64,000 nucleotides of DNA, from NCBI GenBank assembly GCA_019914945.1, contig CM034099.1, forward strand, positions 7,812,001-7,876,000. Reading direction: 5' to 3'. Under the pieces are notes generated by a model, which was given only the letters and a program-made list of their open reading frames with translations, was not told the DNA's origin and made no database searches. This DNA comes from Typha latifolia. Lineage: Eukaryota; Streptophyta; Magnoliopsida; Poales; Typhaceae. Numbering within the stretch: position 1 is the first letter of the stretch; the number at the start of each line of letters is the position of its first letter. Shown in pieces: positions 51,031 through 61,300 of the stretch. The position numbers and the translations under genes are program-made.

Positions 51031-51629
51031 TTAGCCCTTTGAGAAGTAGTAACCTTTAAGACTTCAAGAGAAACTATCACATATCTGAGACCACTAAAAA
51101 TTAATCATCTGCATCTAGCTCATATAATCTTCTTCCTTTTCATAAAAAAAAGGGATTCAATATTAATTTTATATTAAGCTGCATATCTCTAACTAAATCT
51201 TTTCTTAAAAGAGTCTGATACACTAAGAATTACTTTACATGAAACCTCTGGAGCATAAGTAGTACATATCTGCCTTTCACTTTAAAGTAATATGCCAAAA
51301 TATCAAAGGGCCTAAAATCAGGTGTAAGTAAAGAACTCTCCACATAACTTAAACATTTCAAAGGCTGAAAAGTTTGCAAGGTGAGAAGAGATGAAAACCT
51401 TCATAGCACACAATGGTGTGATCAAAATCTGCTAAATAATACTCATAACCATGGTTCCAAGTTTCGACTACTCCTGAGTGGGATCGGCCGAAATAGATCG
51501 GGGTCGGTAGCCGATCCTAATCCAGGGCCAAAACCAATCTAGTGACTAGTTTCAGCCTGATATCAAATGGATCAGCCAATACCCGATCCGTTTCAGGTTA
51601 AGATTAGCTGTATCTGCCGAAACCGACCA

Positions 51630-52010
51630 AAATTGAGAGAGTGAGAGAGAAAGGGAGAAAAAGAGGGAGGACAGTAAGAAAAAAAAAGATAGAAAGAGAG
51701 GAGAGAGAGATAAAGAGAGCCCGTCGGAGGGAGTGAGAGAGAAAAAATATATACCTCGTTAAAGCTTGTCGGAGAAGCATCATCAGAGAAGAATCAGAGG
51801 GGGGGGGAGAGAGAGAGAGAGAGAGAGAGAGAGGGAATCATAGAGGGAGAGATCGAGAGAGAAGGGAGTCAGTGAGGGAGAGTTAGTGGGAGAAAGAGGA
51901 GAGAGAATCGGAGAGGGAGATATTGAGAGAAGAGAGTCCGATGAAGGAGAGAGGGGGGAGTCGGTGAGGGAGAAGGAGAGTTAGTGGAAGAGTGGGAGAG
52001 CTAGTGGGAG
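51630..52010. repeat. GA-rich low-complexity tract
   Basis: A purine-rich stretch of imperfect GA/GAGGGA units, with a pure (GA)n run at about 51806-51831. It is preceded by a GATCGG-rich patch (51480-51600) that looks like part of an unidentified repeat. The minus-strand ORF 51883-52107 across it is a simple-sequence artefact rich in Leu/Ser/Pro. Confidence 0.75.
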
Positions 52011-53577
52011 AAAAAATTAATAAGAGAAAGAGTGGGAGACAGATTAGTGCACACAGATGACTTAGTTCAAGAATCTCTAGCCAACATAGCTTTTGGTTTC
52101 TAGTCAATAAATTTAGTAGTTGCTATATGCACCAAAGCTACTCTAAAGAAAATGCAGAGAATTCTTACAAAAAAGAAAGGTAAGAAACAGGAAAAACCTT
52201 TACTAAGAAGGATATGATCAAGCTCATATAAGATTGTCGATCAATAATTTTTGAAGCATTTGTACTGTAGATCATCCTCCTAAGGTGCACAAGTGTACAT
52301 ATAACGAATCATGCTCCAAAGGCATTTCACCAGACTGAATTGGCTAGAAATTAATTGAAATTACATGAAATTAAATGAAATTTCAGCCTTCCAAGTGATT
52401 TTCAAGTCTTGGCTTCATTTCATTGATACAAAGTAGCAAGAAGTGATCGGAGAAGTTGAAAACACTAAGAAATATCATAGAAAGAGAAAATCAAAGGAAG
52501 AAAAATTAATTAAGACGACTCCAAATTACAAATTAAAAGGGTAGTTTGGTGAATCAGTGATACGTTAAATACTTAAATGATATCTTAACAACAAAAATAT
52601 CGATTTCAACTGAATCTAAGGAGTGTAGTATATGTACATCTTATTCTGTCAAGAAAATATACTTCTACAACTAAGGAAACAAAAGAAAAAAACTCAGAAA
52701 GAACATCTATGTTCACATAACCATAAGCAAGAATAAGCTTTGAAACTTAAAATTGTAAGATGGAAACAATCCCGATTGAGACTTTGCTCCCTTTTTTTAA
52801 CCTAAAATCTTCTATTATTCTATTAGACAAATCTCAGAAGCCTCTTACTAATATTGCTTTTTCTTTATTCGCTTTACATAAGTTTCACAACGTTCTCAGG
52901 ATAGTCAAAAAATATTTAGTAACCTGGTCCCAAAAGTGCACAATCCAATCCCACAAACTTCTATGGGTTACACCATCGCAACAAGCCCCCAAACATAACA
53001 ATGCATCAAATTGAAATAAGATCAGGAATTTTGTTCAGCATCAACACACAAAAAAATCCAATCCACTCTAGGAGTAATAAAGCAGAACAACGACTTCATC
53101 CAATTCTACAATAATAAAACATCACATCACATCACATCTTGTATCTTTCCCCTCATCGTATAATGGCTTTCCACCAATTATCGACGCACATAGGTGAAAC
53201 CAAAACACCCCAAGTTTGATCGCACAATCACCGATCTGACCGGCAATAATTTCCAAGTAATTGCATTAATAACATACCAAACGACTTCATCATCGTAATT
53301 AACCGCAATAATCTTCAGCAACATCAAGATCAACAAACCAAAAGTGAAAAGGAGGACCAATTCTTCGAGTTAGGAGAGAGATCGTACCTTGAAACTGTGA
53401 TCGATCTCGGATCAAAGTTCAAGAATCGCCGAAACTAATCGAATATTTGTGATCACAAGAGGAGGGAGTAGTTTGAGGGCTAGCGAACCAAACAAGAAAC
53501 TTCGTCGCCACACGGAACCTCCTCTTTTCTCTCTTAATTCTCTCTCGCCTTCTCCTCACCGCCCCCCCTCCCCTTAA

Positions 53578-53824
53578 TATTTATAGGGAGGAAACAATCC
53601 CAGTTGCATTAGGATTGGAATTGGTGTGCCTAATATTACGCTGAAGTGATCGTCTGCATCCCTTGCATGCAAGAAACTACTCCTGATACACGTGGCAGTT
53701 GTTTATGGGAAAGATTCTCTTCTTTAGAAATTCATAAAGGCTATTTTAAGCAGTCGAAGGTGCAAGCGATCTGCTGTGCTCGGTGGGTGGAGCCCACCGC
53801 CTAAAGGTGCGCGGGCCACGTGGC
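53578..53824 (-). promoter_or_regulatory. RING-H2 gene promoter: TATA box and G-box elements
   Basis: A canonical TATAAATA on the minus strand covers 53578-53585, followed downstream by a pyrimidine-rich initiator area (as seen on +: 53521-53573). A CACGTGGC G-box/ABRE core lies at 53689-53696, about 105 bp upstream of the TATA box. A second, palindromic CCACGTGG lies at 53816-53823. bZIP/bHLH control is inferred only. Confidence 0.6.
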
Positions 53825-55362
53825 GAGACGAAGACGGTGCGATCGGGTATTCCGCGGTGAGCGGAACATTTACACCGCCTACCTTCTCACGAACTCCCGC
53901 CGTGAATTTCCCAGGGTGGTGCGACCGTGGGTGCGTCAGAGTTGGACGCTGGCGAATTGTGCGGTCGCGTGACCGTGTGTTAATGGTGACGACATATGAC
54001 CGCGTCCCTTTGGTGGCGGCTAATATCCAAGCTGTTTGCTGTTATATTCCTCGCTTCTGATGCTCCACTAAACTACCGTGCATGCTAATTTTATTCCTCT
54101 CTTCTAATTCAAAATTAGGCTACGGCCTAAACTACACCAAACACTGCTAAAATAAAAATAAAACATTATGCTAGGGTTAAGAGTTTGACCTAAGACTTAT
54201 CACAAGCTTGGTTATAGCTTGTCGAAATAAACATAAAATAAAAACTATTGAATTCCTCTTTTGCCAATAGTAGTAGTGATGTAATTTTTTTTTATCGTTC
54301 ATAAGCTCGAAGGCTAAATATAGGCTGGACAAAAAGCCAACTCTCACTAGATACAGAGGCACTTAGATTCTATCGAGTTTTTAGCTGCCTAATTTAAGTT
54401 TTAAGTCATATGCGTCGTCAAATAATTACCCTAATAATTTCTCCGAATCAAACGCTTTTCAAGTTAATTATACTGCCAAGTCATCAACCGAATCGAGTCA
54501 AACCATCAAACTACTAAATAATTTCTCTACAATATTATTGAGTTGATTGGTCCAGTAAAAATGTAATTAGGCCGAAGTAGAACCATATTCAAAACATGCA
54601 AAGACACCCTTATATACATAAGCCTTTTTAATTTTAATTTTATTTGTCCTTATCTTCTTCAATCCTCAAAAAAGTTGTTCCATTTCCTCTAAGTGGCTCC
54701 AAGTAGACTTTAGGCACTTACCATTTTTTAACCTTTTGACATCCCTCTTTTCTTAGTTTGGTAGATGTCTATCCCCAAATGCTATACCTTATAAAAAAAA
54801 ACAATATTGGACTCTATTTTAAGCTTATCCTATTTAGACATGAAACAGCCTGCAAAGGCTTTTGATGGGATGAGGATCGTAGTCTTACTCTTGTGCTGTT
54901 AATCTTGGACTCTTGTTGATATCTGCCACGTCATGCCAAGGATGTAATTTTCCTATATAGTTTGTGGGAAGCGATCCGGAGTCCGTAACGAAGGAAAAGA
55001 AAACAAAGAGAAAAGAAGGGTTTGAATTTGATGCTTTGATTAGAGAACTTGATTTCCTTCCTTTTTAACTATAATTCTTACCTTAAGAAAAAAGGGCTTA
55101 GCGGACGTGGGGATAAATTAAATTCGGCTTAATGGGGCCTGTGGAGGGCATTGGGTTCCACGCATCGCTTCTCCCACCTGTCGGCCACAGCTCTCCCTAT
55201 GATCGGAGAGGTGAGCCGAATCCCCTTTTTTGAATTGTTTTTTCTTCGATTTTTGTCGATTTTTGATCAATTGGTGCTGTTCTCGCGCTCAGATCTGGCT
55301 TTTGGAGGCATTGGAGAAGCATTCCTTGGGATTTTAGGGTCTATTTCAGATTGGAAAAGTTG
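53825..55362. other. Intergenic region and POWERDRESS-like 5' flank
   Basis: This lies between the divergent RING-H2 and POWERDRESS-like genes. The first 240 bases are GC-rich and carry a 94-codon ORF (53776-54060, +) with no recognisable domain. The middle is A/T-rich. The last about 250 bases before the ATG at 55363 look like a leader. No clear TATA box was found for the right-hand gene. Confidence 0.55.
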
Positions 55363-58300
55363 ATGCCTCCCGAATCATCACCATGGGATCGAAGAGATTT
55401 CGCCTCCAGGGACCGGAGGCATGATGTCCTAGGCAACCGGAGCGTCGGCGGCTACTCGACGCCACGATGGAGGGAGTCCTACTACGGTCCACGTGGCTTC
55501 CCTCGCGATTCGCCTCGCCGGCATCCGTCAGGTACTCGCCTTACGATCCAATGCAAATTCCAGGTTTCTGGACGAAATATAATGTTTTATCGCTTTATTC
55601 TGTGCTTTTGCCTGATTTCGCTCCCTATAAAATTGTTATTTTCTGAAGGTTATTACCGTCAGGGCGGAGGTTATCACCAACCCTATCCGGAAGATTCCGG
55701 CGCTTATGGTTGTCCACCTTCTCGGTCTGATGGACTTTGGGTGAAAGACGAGAACTTTAAGCCTTCTGGGAGCTACGGAGGAAGATGCATCAACAGGGAG
55801 AGCCGCGAATCCTTCCGGCGATCACCTTACCGGGATTCTTCCAGTGAATTCTCGAAGCATCAGCAGAAACACTATTCTCCGAACGCCCTGAGGTCAGTCG
55901 CAGTCCAAATCTCACCAGCATCTCAGACCGCTTTGAAAGATAGGAATAGCACGAATGATATTGCCATTGATGGCTCCGGCACAGGCCGTGCAGTCGATCG
56001 TGACCTCTCGTCGGCTTCCATCTTGTGGAGACCTTCGAAGTGGAACTGTGCCATTGCAGATAGGTCTGGACCGGAGGAGGCTGGCCTCAAGGAGTCGGAG
56101 GCTCCAGATAAAGAGAGCCTGATCCAGTCAACTGTGGCATATCCTCAGATGCCTGATGAAGGTTCTTCTAAGAAGAAGCCACGGCTTGGATGGGGGCAGG
56201 GCCTGGCGAAGTATGAGAAGCAGAAGGTACAAGGATCCCCAGATTCGTATGGGGTTGATGTCGAAGATACTCTTGTGCAGGCCAGTTCGAGAGTTGATGG
56301 CTCCCCGACATCTTTAACATGTAAGTTTCTCTAGGTTGTGCTAGTTCATATAGTTAGTTTTTTGGATTTACTATATAAACATCCTTCTAGGTTGTGCTGG
56401 TCTAATACATGACTGATATGGCTTGCTTTCTGGTCCATGCAAGCTTCATGAATTCAATTCTCTTGCCTGATCTTGATATTCTAGGAAATGAGGCATCATT
56501 TAATAGAGGTCTGGCTTCACATAATCCATTGGAAAGGTTGCCAATATTCCCATGGAGAATTATACACTAGGGGATCTGTTCTAATTCTGAAGAACGTTTG
56601 ATTTCAACTTATTGGATAATGTAGAAATATTGTAGTTTTCATGTGGAGTAGGGATGCTTCTTGCTTTATCCCTACTTCTAGCTATGTGTTCGCTGAAAGC
56701 AGCTGTTTACTTTATTCTGTGTTACTGCTGAAAACTTGAAAAAATGTATTTGTGAAGCATGCATGCCATTCTTTTCTAGAGTTGTAAGTGGAAGGGACCA
56801 AAAGAAGCACCCTGTTTGCGTTGCAAAAGTTTCTGGTGGTATAAAGGAACCTTCTCTTTGCTCTAATTAAAGAACGACCAATGTGACGAAGATGATTGTT
56901 CTATAATATTTTATGATCCCATTTATGTGCCAAGTTAAAAAGTTAGTTTAGTTGAACACTGATCTTGCTATTGAACTCCTTTTTTTCCATGAAGCTATTT
57001 ATTGTTTGAGATGATTGATATAGTTCACTCAGAGGAACTATTGGCGTATGTTGTAGCACTGACTAAGGTACTATAATTGTACCTTTTATCTTGTACAGCA
57101 GGCATGGAGGAGAAGTGGGGTACAAGGCCGATAACTACTATTGATGCCTGTGCACCTAAACTTGGAGTTCACATTTACTCAGAATTCTCTATGAAGTTAG
57201 ATCAGTTGGAGGTCAATCATATTAGTTCCTTAGCATCATTCCTTGATGATTTATTGCAAAATGAAGATGTATTTTTTGGAGATTCCGGCTTGATTGCTGC
57301 TATGAATAAACTGCTGCTATTAAAGGGGGATATTTCCAAGGAGTTGGAGAAAACTGAATTTGAAATTGATTGGTTTGAAAGTGAATTTAAATCCTTGGAT
57401 TGTGATGCTGAAAATAATGATGATCTATATTCTCCCCCATTACCAGTTAATAATGAATCAAACCCTTGTTTACAGTCTTCTGATGTTGAAAAGGTTTATA
57501 CTATGTCACAGTATCATGAATTAGCTCCTACTGTGGCACATTTAACAGAAGCTGTCTTTCCTGCCAGTAATTGTGAAGAACAAGATGCTCAAGTTAAAGA
57601 TATGGAAACAGACAGCAAAGGGATAGTTTCAGCTAATTGTGAAAAAGCAGCATTCTTGGAGGTGGGGGTTTGTAATTTTAACCAGGGAAAATTGACTAAG
57701 ATTTGTAATTTTAACCAGGGCAATTTGATTGAGTGCTCAGTAGCTATAGACAATGATAGTCTCAATGTCCCAGAAGCACAACAATGTTTACTTGACAATG
57801 CCCAGGAGAGGCTAGCAACTATGTCTTGTCATGATAATGTAAAATGTGTGGAGACAGGCAGAAACAGTGCTTGTTCTATCAAGGCATGCTCATACGGCAA
57901 GACAAACTGTAACTTAATATCTTTAATTGTGACTTCCAACAGGGATGCTGCAAAAAGAGCATCACAAGTTTTCAATATATCATTGCCTTCCAATCTACCT
58001 CAGTTTGATTTTTGGAGATCTGGAAACATTTCGTGTCACCGGAAGAATGACTTGAAAGTTAAAGAGAAGCTTTCTATACGGAAACACCAACTACTGTTTA
58101 AGGAGAGAGTTCTTATCCTTAAATTCAGGGCATTGCACCACTTGTGGAAGGAGGATTTGCAATTGCTTTCTATTAGAAAGAACAGAAGAAAGTCAAAGAA
58201 GCGCATTGAGTTAAGTAGATCGCAAGGTGACTTTCAAAAGCAACACTCTTCTATCCAGTTCCGATTAGCTTTGCCTGGTCAGTCCTAAATCATTTATTTT

Positions 58301-61300
58301 TTATTTTCAGTCATACAAAGTTTTAATATTGAATCTGTATTCTCGCACAATTAGTTGGTGCTTACTGCTTACCGTTGCCTAATTAGTACATATACCAGAT
58401 CATAGTGGTGAGAAGAAGTCTTGATTTGCATGAAATAGTTTCAGAAACTTGATAATCTTTTCTTAATATTGTAATTTACTAAATTGTTTGAAATCTTGCA
58501 TCAGATCATGATTTAGTTCTTTATGTGAGATATTGCTATGTTTATCTTTGTTGCCACCTATTACTAAAGATGGCCTTCAAGCTCACTTGTTAATTAGGAT
58601 CTACATTCACTATCTTTTTCATAGTGTTAAGCATGTTTTGTGCTTAGGCGATAAAGCATTCCTTTCCTTCGCCAATTTCTTTTTTTTTTAAAGAGTTAAA
58701 TATATTTTACTTTTCTGTATTTATGTCTAAAATCACTTTACTCTATGTAATTCACAAAGTCTCAAACTAATTCTTACGCTTATGACTAAAGTAAAACTGT
58801 TAATTTTTCTGTCTAAATTAATCGAACGCCCCCAAATGACTAAAATACCCTGCATGTGAATACTTCTTTTTCAAACTTCCAAGACTCTTCAAGAAAGGTA
58901 GAATTTGGTGAGTTTTTTTAATCTCTTGGTTCCTTCTCATAATTATGATCCTAGTAGTCATTAGGGGTGTAAATGAGCCAAGCTTGAGTGAGATAGGCCC
59001 AATTCGGCTTAGCTTAATTGCTAGATTTTCTTAGCTCGAGCTAGAAAAGTTTAGCTCGGCTCGGCTCATCTCTAGCTTGATGGGGGAATTTGGGTGCCGG
59101 GCATCAATGAGGTGGAGGGAGAGAGCCTCAAACATCAACGAGATTGGAGGAAGGTGAAGAGACTCGAGCTCACCATTCCAATGTTGGTGGACCAGGGGCT
59201 CATTGCCCTAATTGGCTTTGACGAAGAATGAGGAGGAAGGAGCCACCTTTCGCCGATAAAATCCTTGATAAGCAAGCCATGGTGAACATCCTTATACCCG
59301 ATCTGAGCCCAATCAATCAGAATAAGGGAGGAGGACTGTTATGCCCAATCTATTAGAATAAGGGCAGCATCCTCATGTCCTTGAGCTCGTCGCTACTACT
59401 CGACGTCTTCGCATTGTCGGCCAAGAAGTGTGGGTATTCAACGGGTTCAAGTGGAGGATGAGCCCATGGCTCCTAACTTGCCTCCTCATGGTGAGCAATC
59501 CGACGGCAGTGGTGCTTCGTCATTTGTGAAGCTTGTGGCGGCTCCTGTCGGTGTAGGGCCGGACACAAAGAAGATAAAGAAGGAGATGATCTCGGATGGC
59601 TTTGCTTTATATAAAGAAGAAGGTAAAGAATGAGGAGGAACTAGCCGTGGAGGTGAACTTTTGTGAAAATATATAGCTATAGTATTGAGCCTAATCGAGC
59701 CAAGCTTGAGTGAGCTAGCTTTAGCTTGGCTCGACTCGATAATACATTTGAGCTCAAAAAATCAATTCGGCTCGGCTCATTTAGAGCTCGAGCCGAGCCC
59801 GCAAGCTTTTTTGACGTCCCTAACAGTCATCATTTTTTGGTTGCTCCACCTCCTTGTTAGATACCCCTTTAGACCCATTAGCGGAGACGTAGAAGGATTG
59901 GACAATGTCATAGCCTTGCAAGGCCTACTCCAACAACTCTTCCACCTCTATGATGTAGGGGTGGACCAATCTTATATAGAGGTCCTCCTAGTCTTCCTTT
60001 ACAAAGCCATTATAGGTCTCAATGACCCATTTGACTGTGCGGTTTGCCTCTGTGATTTTGAGGGGGATGACAAGCTCATGCTCCTTCCCAAGCTTGGCAA
60101 GTTTAGGAGTGTGGAAGTTGTTGCAAGTGAGGGTGAAGGGACTAGTACTAGCTACAACAAGAACTTGGACCAAAGAAGGTCCTTCTCCATGGGATCATAT
60201 GAACTTGTGATGGACGATACTTACTCCAAGTTGCTATTAGACCACCCAACAAGAAGCCAAGGAGGGTATTTTTGTCCATAAAAAAATTAGAAAGGGAGAG
60301 AGAATTCAACCTAGCTTTTAGTTTTAGATGTTACTTGGGCGCGCTCGGTTAACTTGGACAGAAAAATTAACGGTCTCACTTTACTCGTAAGTATAAAGAT
60401 TAGTTTGAAATTTTTTGAAATATAGGAGGGTAAAGTAAATCTGGTCATATGTATAGATGGGTAAAATGAAAAGAAAAAAACTGCAAGCTTTCTTAATCTT
60501 GGTTGAATAACATGGTATGTGGAAGTTATTAGAAGCAAGTTTTTCTGCATGTACTTGTGTTTCTTTTATTTTTAGTGTTATCTGAATCTTCATTTCAATT
60601 GCAGCTGGTAATCAAACTCTAGTTCCTAGCCAAAAACTAGTAGGTTTTGTAAGCAAGTTGCCATTGGGTTCTCAGATGAAGCCTTACAGGAGTAACATAA
60701 AGATGCCTGCACTAATTTTAGATGATATTGAGAGAAGGTACACCAGGTTTACCACTTACAATGGATTGGTTGAAGATCCACTCTCTTTCGAGAAGGAAAG
60801 AGCAACAATAAACCCATGGACTCGAGAAGAGATAGAAGTTTTCAAGGTAATGCTTGTTAAATTTGGTAAAGATTTTTCAAGGATTTCCTGCACTCTTGAC
60901 CACAAAACAGTAGCAGATTGTGTTGAGTTTTACTATAAGAACCACAAGTTAGAGGATTTCAGAGGAGTCAAGAAACGTCTAGATGTTAGAAAGCAATGGC
61001 AACACTCACCTGCCAGCACCTATCTGGTAACTTCAGGGAAGAAATGGAATCCTGAGACTAATGCTGCTTCACTTGATATCTTGGGGGCAGCATCAGTCAT
61101 AGCAGAAAAGAGTGATTATAATGTGAGAAGTCAGCAAAAGGTTGCTGCGAGGTACCAAACCTATCATGACTTGAAGTCGTTTTACAACGATTGTTATGAT
61201 TCTGTCAACAGGGCTCAGATGGTTGAGGTTACAGCTCATGAGAGAGAATATTTAACTGCTAGTGTGTCGGCTGGCATATGCAGGGCTTTGTCCTCTGAGG

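Larger units (their letters stand above)
47051..53550 (-). other. 5' UTR exon and 6.3-kb first intron of the RING-H2 gene
   Basis: The acceptor before the ATG exon is TTTCACAG ending at 47051. A matching donor CAAG|GTACGATC lies at 53388/53387, with GC-rich leader-like sequence beyond it. A TATA box follows at 53578-53585. I infer a leader exon of about 160 bp (roughly 53389-53550) and an intron 47051-53387. The intron carries a Tourist-like MITE (50343-51030) and a GA-rich simple-sequence tract (about 51630-52010). No other gene was recognised in it. Confidence 0.6.
58691..60473 (+). mobile_element. MULE-like long-TIR element carrying a captured gene fragment (Pack-MULE-like)
   Basis: Inverted arms of about 150 bp lie at 58691-58845 and 60320-60473. 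Examples are 'ctcaaactaattcttac...' against the inverted 'ttcaaactaatctttat', and 'gttaatttttctgtc' against an inverted identical run. Between them sits an ATL-type RING-H2 fragment. Long TIRs plus a host-gene fragment and no transposase fit a Pack-MULE. The 9-11-bp target duplication was not resolved because the outer edges are T/A-rich. The element lies wholly inside the last POWERDRESS-like intron. The smaller element at 34189-34680 has related arms. Confidence 0.65.

Noticed and set aside
51883..52107. Minus-strand Leu/Ser/Pro-rich ORF
   Set aside because: It is produced by the GA-rich simple-sequence tract.
53776..54060. 94-codon plus-strand ORF in GC-rich DNA
   Set aside because: No domain is recognised; it overlaps the RING-H2 promoter area and is most likely chance.
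59430..59633. 67-codon ORF inside the hAT-like element
   Set aside because: No transposase motif; it is too short and the element appears non-autonomous.
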